A DNA stretch of 11,360 nt from Stramonita haemastoma. Taxonomy: Eukaryota; Mollusca; Gastropoda; Neogastropoda; Muricidae. The stretch is from contig JASPKP010008602.1 in NCBI GenBank assembly GCA_030674155.1, forward strand, positions 1-11,360. The letters are read 5' to 3'. The notes beneath the pieces are model-generated. The model searched no databases. It saw only the letters and a list, made by a program, of their open reading frames with translations, and had not been told where the DNA came from. Positions 1 through 8,475 of this stretch are shown piece after piece. The position numbers were made by a program, and so were the translations under genes. Position 1 is the first letter of the stretch, and each line of letters opens with the position of its first letter.

Positions 1-480
1 GGGTTGTGGCCTTAGGGGTCGCGCTCGCCTTGGCTGCGTCCGCTTGGGCCTCAGGTTTTTCCCCCCCACTTTCGTTGGGGAAAGGGGTTCCCGATTCCTT
101 TGAAGGTTTGCCGCACTTCGGGGCGATTTCCCCCTTTTCTCGATGGCCGATTGGGTTTTTCTCTCTCCCTTTGGTGGGCCTGGACGTGGAGTTGTCTCCC
201 CTCATGTGGGCGGGGGGGGGGTGGGGGGTTTGCCCTGCGCTTGGGAAAAGGTTTTCCCCCTGCTGCGGCCGCCCGCCCAAACTTCCATCGCCGCGCCAAA
301 CATGGGGGCCTTCCCGGGCCTGGGAGGGTTGGGGTGCCGTGATCACTTTGGGGGTCACGGGGGGCGGCGGCCAAAGTTTGGGAATTTCCCGCCCCCCCGG
401 GCCCCGGGGGTTTTTCCCCGGGGGAACGGGGACCCGTTCTCCCACCCCCCCCCCTCCCCCTCCTCCTCCCTGAAACCCTC
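1..480. other. GC-rich low-complexity sequence, no gene
   Basis: This stretch alternates G-rich and C-rich blocks, with many homopolymers of four to nine bases. Open frames exist on both strands, but they come from the scarcity of AT-rich stop codons in GC-rich DNA. Their translations are Gly/Pro/Arg/Ser-rich with no domain, and frames on opposite strands are equally open. I see no promoter, RNA gene or protein motif. Confidence 0.6.
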
Positions 481-1250
481 CCGGGGCGTCGTCGGTTTGA
501 AGAAGCCGCCGCCGCCTCGGGGGCCCAGTTTCGGTTTCCCCTGATCGTCCCCCGTGAATTCCCCCCCCCTCCTCCCCCTTTTCCCTTTTGTTGAAGTCGG
601 GGCCGCCGAACCAAAACCCCCCCCTCCCCCCTCGCCCGCGAAACGCACCTTGCTGCTGCCTCCCCCTCCCTTCCCCCCGGGCCCCCCTGTGGTTTTTGAA
701 GCCCCCTGGGCCCTGTTTTTTGAAGCCGCCTCCCCTCCCCCCCCCCGACCTGAAAACGCCCCCCGCCCTGCCCCTCTAAACAAACGAACCTCGCCCCTGA
801 CCTTGGGGTTGAAAAGCCCGACCTTTGGCTTTTTCCCCGATGCCCCCCCGGCCCTCGGCGCGTCAAAGGGAGGTTCCCCCTTCAAAATTTCCCGGAAGGG
901 CGTTTCCCTCTTCTGTTTCCAAACAGCCCCTTGACCCGGGGTTTTGTTTCAAAGGACCCTGGGGGTCAAAGGACCCCCCCCTCCTTGGTTGAAAGAGCCT
1001 CTGCCCCCCGGGGTTTCGAAGGAGCCGCGACCTCTACTGCTGTGACGACCCCCACCTCGTGGGCCCCCTTTAAAGGGAAACCTCCCCCCCCTTTTCTTCG
1101 AATACCCCCGACCTCGGCCCCGCAACGAACCGCGACCTCCCACTGTCAGACGAACCCGACCCCGGCCCCCTGTCGAACGATCCCCTTCCCCCGGTGGTTT
1201 GTCGAAAGAGCCCCTCCCCGGTTTCGAATGGCCCGGGTCTGAACAATCGG
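480..1250. repeat. C-rich degenerate repeat with T(T/C)GAA...GCC words
   Basis: The + strand is dominated by C runs broken at irregular 20-90 base spacing by words of the type TTTGAAG, GTTGAA, TTTCGAA or GTCGAA, usually followed within a few bases by GCC or CCC. Examples lie near 496, 591, 695, 718, 807, 988, 1015, 1099, 1172, 1200 and 1223. From about 1010 to 1240 the spacing tightens to roughly 20-30 bases with shared stretches such as CGACCTC. This suggests a decayed or badly sequenced minisatellite. I cannot define a clean unit by eye, and the open frames here are not credible genes. Confidence 0.4.
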
Positions 1251-1309
1251 GTCCCATTGGGGGGAAATCCCCCCCCCTACCACTCCTGAAAGGGTCCCCG
1301 CCTCCGAGT

Positions 1310-1860
1310 TTGCTGTACGGCCTCTGCCCCAAAAGAGCTGCTGCTGTGTCCCCCTTGTTCCCCCCACTCCCACCCAAATCTCTGTTTTTGGCCTCTGCGA
1401 AAAAGCCTCCTTTGTCCGACCTGCCCCGTAAGAGCGGTTACCCTCGCCCAGTGCTGTACGGGCTGAACGACCCCCCCTGGGTCTGCTAAAGGAGTTTCTT
1501 TTCTGGCTGCCCCCAAAACCACCCCTGCCCTGCCCTGTCCCGAAAACCCCCCTCCTTTTTCCCCGCGGGGGTCTTCCCGGCGCTGTAGGGAGTCTTTTGG
1601 CTGGGTTGTACGAGCCGGGGGGTCTGGTTTCCCGAGGCCCCCCGGTTGGACTCCCATATTTTCCCGGTTTGGGTTGTTTCCCGTACACGCCGTCGCTGCC
1701 AAAACCCACCCTGAGACTAACGACCCCCGGGCTGGCGTGCTGTGGGGAGTTTTTGGGCCCTGGGTTGGCTGAAATCCGTTCTGGGTTGCTGCTGCTGCTG
1801 CTTTTGCTGTTTTTCGTCAGGGGTTTGCTGTACGAGCGGCGGCTGGTAGGGAGCCTCTGG
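1310..1860. repeat. Degenerate repeat with CTGTACG words
   Basis: The heptamer CTGTACG, or TTGTACG, occurs near 1314, 1454, 1606 and 1828, usually followed by G/A and GC and accompanied by CTGCTG or CCTCTGCCCC. The flanks are GC-rich and similar in style to the sequences on either side. I read it as the middle part of one long degenerate array whose + strand turns from C-rich to G-rich near 1600-1900. There is a short CTG run at about 1786-1810. No coding motif was seen. Confidence 0.35.
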
Positions 1861-2213
1861 GCGTGGTGCTGCTCCCCCCCCTGGCTGACGACCGGCGGTG
1901 GTGGGGGGGGGAAAGGGGGGTGGTGTCTGCAGTCTTGGGGTGGCTCCAGGGCAGGCCGGTAGCAGGGGGGGGGGGGGGCTGCATACCTACTGCTCGCTCC
2001 CCCAGGCTTGGCAGTGGCACTTGTATTCCGGCAGCACAGCGGTGGTTCCGTAGCTGTAGGCCCAAACCTGGGGGGTTTAGCCGCCGCTGTGGTACCTCTG
2101 GGGGGGTGGGCTGCTGGGGTAGGCTGACTGGTCCCCGGGGGAAAACCCCCCCCCTGTTACGGGTCGGCCGGGGGGTATGGGGTTTTTCCCTGCGCCGCAT
2201 GGTGTGGTGGCCC

Positions 2214-2767
2214 GTACTGACCCCCCCACTGGGTCGCCCCCGAGGTCGTGCCGAGGGCCCTGGTTCGCCCCGGGCCTAGCCGTGCTGTACTGGCCCCGTG
2301 CTGACTGGGGGCAGCCCCGTGTACTGACCGGTTTGGGTGGCGCGTACTGTTGGGCGTGTCGGCAGTGGCAGCGCTACTGTCCGAAGGTCGTACTGGCCCC
2401 TGTGGTAATGCCCGGGGGTGGCGTAGCCCGCGGGGTCGGTGTACTGCCGTGGGCATCGTAAGACTGGGTGGTGGGGCCGGGGGGTGGTGGGTGTGGTGTC
2501 GTACGGGCCTCCCCTGGTGTACGGTCGAGGTCCCCTTTAGTGTTAGGGGGCTGTGGTGTAGCCCTGGCTTGGTCGTACTGGCAGCCTGTATGGGGGGACG
2601 CGGGAGCGCATGGCGGTGGGGGTGGTGGGGGGGGTGGCGGGGGTTCCGGGTCCTGTTGTATGGTGTACGTCGCGTCGGGGCCGCGGAGTGTACTGCTCGG
2701 GGGGGGGGCCCGGGTACTGGGCGGGGCTGGGTACTAAGGGCTTTTGTACTGAGAGGTGTGTGTACTG
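2214..2767. repeat. GTACTG-anchored tandem-like array
   Basis: The hexamer GTACTG appears at 2214, 2287, 2321, 2344, 2390, 2441, 2575, 2690, 2713, 2746 and 2762. Eleven copies in about 550 bases is far above chance for a hexamer. Several intervals are 23, 23, 46 or 115 bases and others 33-34, which suggests a basic period of about 11-12 or 23 bases blurred by small indels. Surrounding sequence is G-rich, with words such as CTGACTGG and GGCCCC. The array ends near 2830, where base composition changes abruptly. I see no protein-coding signal. Confidence 0.55.
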
Positions 2768-2880
2768 AGAGGGCTGACCGGGTGGGGGTACCCCCGCTTG
2801 TGGGGTCCCTACGGGGGTAAAACCGGGTTGGGACTGCCCGAATCTGTAACACCAGGGAAGGGGTGTGTTTATTTTGGGGG

Positions 2881-3254
2881 TGAAATTTTTTGATTGCTAA
2901 ATAGCACTTTTTGTTGTGTGTGTTTGTGTTATTGGGGGGGTGATGGGTCTGCGATTGCAAAAATGACATTTTTTTTTGTGTTTTTTTTTTTGATTGGGTG
3001 TCAGTGGTTTGTGATTGTTAATGAGCATTTTTGGTTTTGGTTGTGTTGTTGTGTTGTGTTGTGTGTGTGTGTGTTTTTTGGTGTGTGTGTGTGTTGTGTT
3101 GATTGGGTGAGTGGTTGTGTTTTTGCAAATAAGTTTTTGGTTGTGTGTGTGGTGGTGTGGTGTGTTGTTGTGTGGTGTGGGTTTGGTGTTTGTGTTGTGG
3201 GGTGTGTTGTTCGATTTGGGTGAAGGGTTTTGTGATTGCTAAAGCAACGCTTGA
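2881..3254. repeat. G/T-rich tandem array, about five units
   Basis: Each unit starts just after a GGG with TGA or TGT, then carries a core like GTGATTGYTAAATAAGCA, then a variable TG/TTG tract ending in ATTGGG or GATTTGGG. Unit starts are near 2881, 2941, 2999, 3108 and 3221, the last being partial and passing into unique AT-rich DNA. Unit lengths are about 60, 58, 109 and 113 bases. The longer units owe their length to expanded (TG)n and (TTG)n stretches. This is a minisatellite with an embedded microsatellite. A frame open across it is Val/Cys/Phe-rich and meaningless as protein. Confidence 0.7.
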
Positions 3255-3923
3255 ACTTTAATGACTAAAGAGAAATAATTTTGCTATGTGAATAAAATAT
3301 ATTTTTAATTATATATAATTTTTTTTTTTTTATATATAAAATATATATATTTAAATATTATTAAAATTTAAAATGTGTTGTATATTTATATAATGTAAAA
3401 TAACAATTTTCTCATCACAGACCAAGGGACACAGTAACATTAAAATCAAAAAAATATGAATGATAAAATTATGATCTTTATTATTGTTTTGCGGGTGTTT
3501 CATTTTTTGTTGCTTAAAGTAAAAAAATATATTTGAAAGGGGTCTTTATTTTTTTCAATCTTTAAGTCTTTTTCAGTCCCTTTGGGCATTACCTATCGAT
3601 TTCAGTATCAGTGTGTTTAAACCCCCTTTTGCATTCGGTCCTCTAAAAAAAAAAAACTGCCCCCAGATTTTTTTTCCATCAGAAATCGGTCAGGCACACA
3701 TGCTTTTTTTTTCCCCCTTGGAAATACATACCAGCACAAAAATTACTTCCACCTTAGCGGGGGTTCTACCTGTTACGTTAGCCTGATGGCTTGAGTTTGA
3801 AAATGGTACAATTAGTGATCACAGGTGATGGAAATCTACTGTGTGTAAATCCAGAAACCCCCTTTTGGGGATACCCTGTTGGGGTTGAGGGGGTGGGGGG
3901 AAGGAAATTTTCCCCCAGCAAAT

Positions 3924-3924
<1 letters not shown>
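3255..3924. other. AT-rich intergenic DNA, no gene seen
   Basis: After the G/T array the sequence becomes strongly AT-rich, notably 3285-3375, which is nearly all A and T with TATATA runs. From about 3420 it is ordinary-looking AT-rich DNA with scattered A, T and C homopolymers. I found no open frame with a motif, no RNA gene and no recognised mobile element. Confidence 0.6.

Positions 3925-3954
<30 letters not shown>
3925..3954. repeat. 30-base poly-G tract
   Basis: An uninterrupted run of 30 G follows AATC and is followed by TTGGGG. Runs this long are rare in genomes, can fold as G-quadruplexes, and are also a common sequencing or assembly artefact. A 17-base poly-C lies nearby at 4165-4181. 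Confidence 0.9.
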
Positions 3955-3956
<2 letters not shown>

Positions 3957-4229
3957 GGGGCTAAGACTAAAGGGGTAAGAGAAGTTACACTTTTTAAAGC
4001 ACGGAGCCCTCCCGAATTTGGGCCCATTGTTTCTCAGAGCCCATTTCAATGACTGACAGAGGGGGGTAGGGGGGGTGAGATACTGTTTCACTGCCACCGC
4101 CAGACAGGACCCCAGGGGGTGTTTCGGATTTTTTCCCTTTAGGGGTGGCATGAAATTTGGGGTTCCCCCCCCCCCCCCCCCTCTGCTGTGCCCCCTTAAA
4201 TGGGACTCACATTTGCACATGTATAATAA

Positions 4230-4272
4230 TCATCATATCATCCATCATCTCATCATCATCATCATCACATCA
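4230..4272. repeat. CAT/ATC trinucleotide microsatellite
   Basis: Imperfect CAT (ATC) repeats run from about 4230 to 4272, the purest part being CATCATCATCATCATCA near 4250-4266. The tract directly precedes the SINE-like element. Confidence 0.8.
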
Positions 4273-4277
4273 TATAA

Positions 4278-4515
4278 AACCCGGGGACGGGGTACCCCGT
4301 GGGTCAAAACATTGGCTCGCATTTGCGACCCCGGGTTTTATTCCCGGCCCAAGGGATTTTTTCTCCCGGGGTCAACTCAGGTGAATCAACTTTCCCTCAA
4401 GTCCTCTGGGTGAGACAATAAACCGAGGCCCCAGGGGTAAAAGCAGCAAACATCTTGCCACATGGTAAATCCTGTTCCGTTTTCGTAAGAGTAGGCCTGG
4501 TGCCGGTGGGAACAT
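4278..4515 (+). mobile_element. tRNA-derived SINE-like element
   Basis: Positions 4299-4320 resemble the D-arm to anticodon part of a tRNA (a GTGGGTCA start and ATTGGCTCGC). Positions 4333-4345 (GGGTTTTATTCCC) sit where the T-loop/B-box (consensus GGTTCGANTCC) should be, and GGCCC follows. The A box appears shortened, so internal Pol III promotion is doubtful. A non-tRNA body follows to about 4515, including CTCTGGGTGAGACAATAAACCGAGG at 4403-4427 and GTAGGCCTGGTGCCGGTGGGAAC. That layout and wording resemble tRNA-headed SINEs of marine invertebrates as I remember them; I cannot name a family. A T-run follows instead of a clear A-rich tail. Confidence 0.55.
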
Positions 4516-4671
4516 GTTTTTTTTTACAAAAAGCTTTTCACACGGGGGGCTGGGATGAAAAAATCCATAAGTTTTTTATTCCCATTATCCTCCATATAAA
4601 AAGAATAGTCTTATTTTTGGTTTATTGATTTTTTGAATTTCTTGTAAATTCATGTCTTTCTACCAATTGTG

Positions 4672-4815
4672 TTGGGGGGGGGGGGAGGGGTGGTTGGGTG
4701 GTATTAGGTAGGGGGGGGGGGGGGGGGGGGGGGGTGAGGTGTGTGGGGGTGGGTGGGGGGGATTTTATGGGGAGGGGGGGAGCGTGTGGTTTTTTGTGTG
4801 TGTTGTGTGTGGCAT
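4672..4815. repeat. G-rich / GT-rich low-complexity block
   Basis: This block has G runs of 12 (4674-4685) and 24 (4711-4734), then repeated GGGTGGG-type words and a TGTGTG tract to about 4812. Many runs of three or more G lie close together, so the + strand could form G-quadruplexes. It ends about 70 bases before the 5' LTR. It contains no gene. Confidence 0.75.
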
Positions 4816-4945
4816 ATTGCGGGGTGCGAATGCTGCGTATAATGTGTAAATAATGGTGATCATATTCTTTCTAATAAATTTTTTAGAGGAAATCTTTTCC
4901 CTTTCCCTAGTATTAGTGCGTATGCCCACCCCTTCTACCTCTCTT

Positions 4946-4978
4946 CATTATATCAATTGTTCTCTTTCCTTTTTTCAG
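4946..4978 (+). promoter_or_regulatory. Conserved LTR core: TATA-like word and pyrimidine tract ending CAG
   Basis: CATTATATCA (about 4946-4955) is followed by a C/T-rich tract ending in TTTTTTCAGTA, with CAG at 4976-4978. The same arrangement occurs in the 3' LTR (CATTATATCA near 10193, CAG at 10226-10228). Retention in both LTRs fits a promoter/initiator region. The tract-CAG pattern also resembles a 3' splice acceptor. No start site can be assigned from sequence alone. Confidence 0.35.
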
Positions 4979-5064
4979 TACCCCCCCGTCATCATATCTC
5001 GATGTAACCCATCTTTATTCCTGTCATTGCTGTTACTTTTTTTTCCATTGTGTGGTTTGAACTA

Positions 5065-5070
5065 AATAAA
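5065..5070 (+). promoter_or_regulatory. Polyadenylation signal AATAAA in 5' LTR
   Basis: AATAAA lies within GAACTAAATAAA near the right end of the LTR, the usual place for the R-region polyadenylation signal. The same context is kept at 10314-10319 in the 3' LTR. Confidence 0.6.
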
Positions 5071-5128
5071 TTTCTGTTTTTTTTTCCCAACACAAATGGT
5101 GATATTTTTTATGTGAAACAAATTCAAC

Positions 5129-6045
5129 ATGGTGAAAAAACTGCCCTGCCCCCCGGGATGCGATGCTTCTGGCCCGCGGCCACACCAAAGTGTGTCAATG
5201 CCCGTGAACCTCCACGCCCACGCACACGCACTCCTGCGCCACTCCACACACGGCAGCCAAGGGGGGGAAAGCCGGCCCCAACTGTGTCAGCAGCTGGACG
5301 GCGAGGGTTTGGGCCTCTTTCTCCAAGGTGGGCTGACTAAAAGGCAAAACCCCTCATGGTCCGACGGGTCTTCCCGCTGCTCGAGGCTCATGAAGACCCC
5401 CAAAAACCTGACCCGGGCATTCGGCGCCATGTCCCGCAGTGATGAAACACTGTTTGGGGGAAAATCAAATCATTTGGGCAGTTCGGGCCCGGAAAACATC
5501 AGGTCGGCCCCCTCCAGCTACGCAAAGCGACAAAGGAAACCCCCATGAAAACCCCTCAGAGCTTTCGTGTCGTTTTCCCGAGGACAGGCAGGCGTTTGCA
5601 ACTACAGGGTGGATTTTCCCCCTGACACATGCAATGCCAAAGTGGATACAGTGAGCCCATGATCAGGACGTCCTCATTTGTGGGCTGAAAAAAAAAAGGG
5701 CATTGACTGGAACCTTGGGAATCCAACAAGACGTCCCTGGAGGACGCGCTTCGCTTCGTGGGGGCCAAAGAGAGCGGCAAAGGTCTGCCCGTCGCCTTTC
5801 GTTGGGGCGGTCCCAACCACCGTTACCCGGGGACAAAAAAGCCCCCGGCGCAGGAAAAACTGCGTAACAACCCCAACGACAGCAAGGCTCGACCCCCCTT
5901 GTGGCTACTGTGCAAGTCCCCGGACATGGCAACAGCAGGAAGGAGCGCTAAAAAGTGCCCCGCCCCCGACAAAAATGCACTAAGTGCAGCATAGCCCCAC
6001 TTCGCCAGCGTTTGCCGACAATTTTGCCGCGAAGTCCCCCCCCAA
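5129..6045 (+). pseudogene. gag: Gag (capsid/nucleocapsid) remnant, frame-broken
   Basis: Gag is the structural protein that packages the element's RNA. The first ATG after the LTR is at 5129, a plausible but unproven start. The capsid part (about 5130-5720) is too scrambled to assign domains. At 5728-5784 (frame 1) the residues TSLEDALRFVGAKESGKG resemble the segment that precedes Gag zinc knuckles. Knuckle 1 has CGYC at 5900-5911 (frame 2) and its last Cys at 5956-5958 in frame 1 (KKCP). Knuckle 2 has CTKC at 5976-5987 (frame 3) and HFASVC at 5998-6015 (frame 1). Each knuckle is therefore split by a frame change, while spacing and Cys/His residues are largely kept. The His of knuckle 1 is not clear. 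Confidence 0.7.
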
Positions 6046-6291
6046 TCCCGTGCAGCGTCCCCCCTGGACGACATACTGCTGGTTTTGACAGCCTCTGCGC
6101 ACCGACATGGCAGTCCCAGTTCCACACCCTCTCTGTTCCCCGACCACCACGTGTACAACGAAATTCTGCCCAAAGGGATGGGAGAAACGAGCCTCTGCCC
6201 CCCAACCCCTTTATCGAGGGTCATCGTCCACGCTGTGCCCTCGGACGCCCAATCCCTTCGGCTTTCCCACTTCCCTACCCGCCCCTACCAG

Positions 6292-6620
6292 GCCTGTCAC
6301 TACCCAGCGATGGCAGACACGGGTTTCCCAGTCATGCCTGGCAGGACGGCCCTTGACCAAGATGGGACTCAGCCGACGACCCCCTATTGCCCGTCAACAT
6401 GAAGATGACGGCAGCGAACGCGCAACGATTGACATCATTGGGGCCATTGCTCTACGATATCCAGGCCCACCATCCCCATCCAAAACGTTGCTGGGGGACA
6501 CATCAGATGGTGTATTTCACCACATCCACCGACAAAACTGTTCCTGAGCAAACAGGCATGTGTCCCCCCTCGGATGATCCCCCCCACTTCCCAACCATCG
6601 GCGGCCAAGCATCAACACCT
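6292..6620 (+). other. Aspartic protease (retropepsin) domain remnant
   Basis: The active-site triad Asp-Thr-Gly is encoded at 6316-6324 (frame 1), preceded by Pro-Ala-Met-Ala; a short hydrophobic lead-in is normal for retropepsins. Downstream pieces continue in frame 2 (QSCLAG, then LTKMGLSRR) and frame 3 (MPVNMKMTAANAQRL and MVYFTTSTDK), so the domain is split at least twice. Retropepsins act as dimers to process Gag and Pol. This copy cannot make an intact one. Position between the Gag knuckles and RT supports the call. The end is approximate. Confidence 0.65.
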
Positions 6621-6805
6621 CTGGAGATTTCCCCTCCCCCGACACAGAAAGGGTTGCAAACTTGGTCCACGACCCAACCCCCGCACCCACCCCAACCTCC
6701 CTCCCTTCCCCGCCACTGAGGAGAACAGGGAACGTCTGGAGAAATGGCTGCTTGACTACTCAGCTCCCGCTCCTTCAACATTTGTGAACATCAGCCCCTC
6801 CAAAG
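6621..6805 (+). other. PR-RT linker region
   Basis: This stretch contains a Pro-rich frame-3 segment leading into PATEENRERLEKWLLDYSA (about 6712-6768). It looks like the charged lead-in found before RT in this kind of element. It has no catalytic motif of its own. Confidence 0.4.
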
Positions 6806-7640
6806 ATGTCGGGACCACCCCTACGCCTCATGGTTGACCCAGATGCCCGCCCTGTGGCTCACCACACCCCCATCCCAGTCCCCATCCACTGGCAGGACGA
6901 AGTCAAGGCTGGCCTCTATCGGGGTGTGCGCTTGGGCGTCATTGAGCCAATCCCTGTTGGCACCCAGTCACCTGGTGCCACAAGATGGTCATCTGTCCGA
7001 AGAAATCTGGCAAACCACGACGCACAGTGGACCTCAACCCCTGAACCGGTACGCCACACGGGAAACACATCACAACCCAATCCCCCTTCCATCAAGCTCG
7101 TAAAGTCCCCCGCACAGGGAAGAAGACAGTGTTTGTGCCTGGAACGGCTACCACAGCATTTGCCCTTGTTTGAAGCCGATAGAACACCTAACGACGTTCA
7201 TCAACACCTTGGGGCCGATACCGTTTATTGCGTCGCTCCACGGGCTACATCTCCTCCGGTGAGGGGCTACAGTCGTCGCTTCGACGAAATCGTCTCCGAT
7301 TTTCCCTCAAAAGACAAAGGCGGGGGACGATACACTCATGTGGTCAAGCTCGCTCGAGGAATCGTTCTTCCAGGCGGTGAAATGGTTGACACTTGTGGCA
7401 ACCATGGCATCAACTTGAACCCCTCGAAATTCCAGTTTGGCAAAGACACAGTGGAATTTGCTGGCTTTGAGATAACACCGACCACAGTGCGCCCCGCGCA
7501 CGCTACCTGGAGGCCATCCAGCACTTCCCGACCCCAAGAGCATCACAGACGTCAGGAGTTGGTTTTGGCCTCATCAATTCAGGTATCCTACGCCTTTTCC
7601 TCAGCCCAGCGAATGCAGGATTTCGAGATCTACTGAAACC
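6806..7640 (+). other. Reverse transcriptase domain remnant
   Basis: RT copies the element's RNA into DNA. The N-terminal fingers begin in frame 2 with LMVDPDARPVAHHTPIPVP and GVIEPIPVGTQ (6806-6960). Frame 1 carries WCHKMVICPKKSGKPRRTVD (about 6973-7032) and frame 3 carries LNRYATRETHHNP (about 7048-7090). Frame 2 returns with YCVAP and GYSRRFDEIVSDF. The two catalytic aspartates are at 7326-7331 in frame 3, followed by TLMW. The residue before them is Gly, where Ty3/Gypsy RTs commonly have Val. Frame 2 then gives DTCGNHGINLNPSKFQFGKD and VEFAGFEITPTTVRP (to about 7495). The thumb and connection (KSITDVRSWF, then VSYAFSSAQRM) need further shifts. Confidence 0.88.
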
Positions 7641-8175
7641 CAACACCCGATTTGACTGGACCCCGGGGCTTGAAACCCCCCTCTTTGAGGAATCTAGGCC
7701 CTCATCCTCGGCGAAATCCATCAAGGGGTCGAGATTTTTCGACAAAGCAAGGCCTACCTGCCTCGCAACTGACTGGAGCAAAGACGGCATTGGGTTTGGC
7801 TCTTCCAGAAGCATTGCTCCGCACGTCCTCAAAGCCATTCTGCTGCAAAACAGGCTGGAGAATCACCCTGGTTGGAAGCCGGTTCACCTCTGGAGCCGAA
7901 TCCCGCTATGCGCCAATTGAGGGTGAAGCCCTTGCGGGGGTCGATGCACTTGACAAGCCCGTCATTTTCACCCTTGGGTTTTGTTCAGACCTCATCGTGG
8001 CGGTAGACCATAAACCCCTACTGAAGACCTTTGGCGACCGCTGCCTTGATGACCCCCAAACCCCCCCCCCTACGAAACCTTAAGGAAAAGTCGCTGCGCT
8101 ATCGCTTCCGCATTGCCCCACATCCCAGGCCTACGCCACGCCGCCGCGGGGACGCCTTTCTCTCCCGCAAGCCCG
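7641..8175 (+). other. RNase H domain remnant
   Basis: RNase H removes the RNA strand during reverse transcription. LATDWSKDGIGF is at 7762-7797 (frame 1), its Asp at 7771-7773 being the likely first catalytic residue. ESRYAPIEGEALA starts at 7898 in frame 2 and carries the conserved Glu. VAVDHKPLLKTFGDRCLDD (Asp at 8006-8008, frame 2) carries another acidic residue. The end is marked by KSLRYRFRIA (about 8089-8118) and DAFLSR (8151-8168, frame 3), the usual tail leading to integrase. The catalytic residues survive but lie in different frames, so the domain is not translatable as written. Confidence 0.85.
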
Positions 8176-8475
8176 TAAGTGACCCCCACTGCCTTTGACC
8201 CTCCCTGATGACATGGCCTCGGTGTCTCCCCCCCCCGATTCCCCCCCATCCCCCAACTACACAGTTCTTCCTTTCTGCCATTCGCACCCATGGGCAGGAG
8301 AGCCCCAAATCAAGTCTGCTCCCAAAAATGACCCGACCCCCACAGAAGTCATCAAATCTTTTCACGTGGGACGACATCCCCCTGGCCACCAACAGTGCCC
8401 CCTTTACCATGATAGCACTGAGCAAATACCATTGAGGATGGTTTTTCCGGATGACAAGGCTTTGCTTGCCTCAGA
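8176..8475 (+). other. RNase H-IN spacer, no clear domain
   Basis: This part of Pol is C-rich with several C runs and encodes Pro-rich residues in all frames. It sits where a linker between RNase H and the integrase zinc finger is expected. I see no motif that assigns a function. Confidence 0.4.

Larger units (their letters stand above)
4886..5101 (+). repeat. 5' long terminal repeat (ends approximate)
   Basis: This stretch matches 10131-10346 co-linearly. Shared blocks include TATTAGTGC, CTTCATTATATCA, TCTCTTTCCTTTT, TTTCAGTA, CCCCCCGTCATCAT, CCTGTCATTGCTGTTA, TTTGAACTAAATAAA, TTCTGTTT and AATGGTG. The copies differ by many single-base indels and some substitutions, so they are not identical twins. 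The 216-base length is short but normal for small Gypsy LTRs. The left edge is where similarity fades, and I could not confirm a TG...CA boundary. The right edge may extend to about 5129. Confidence 0.8.

Noticed and set aside
1786..1810. CTG trinucleotide expansion of biological note
   Set aside because: Only about five units, interrupted by TTT; ordinary in GC-rich repeat DNA.
6..2820. Many open frames of 60-270 codons in the GC-rich first quarter
   Set aside because: They overlap on both strands, have Gly/Pro/Arg-rich repetitive translations and no motif. GC-rich DNA leaves such frames open by chance.
2894..3223. 109-codon frame rich in Val, Cys and Phe
   Set aside because: It is the translation of the G/T tandem array; hydrophobicity follows from TGT/GTG/TTT codons.
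3819..4220. Minus-strand frame with a run of Pro
   Set aside because: The Pro run is the reverse of the 30-base poly-G, and nothing in the rest resembles a protein family.
4299..4350. A genuine tRNA gene
   Set aside because: The head is shortened, cannot form a full cloverleaf by eye, and continues into a SINE-type body.
5097..5146. tRNA primer-binding site starting TGGTG (5097 or 5130)
   Set aside because: Two TGGTG sites follow the LTR, but the AT-rich sequence after the first fits a tRNA acceptor stem poorly. The first is also present in the 3' LTR, so neither could be assigned.
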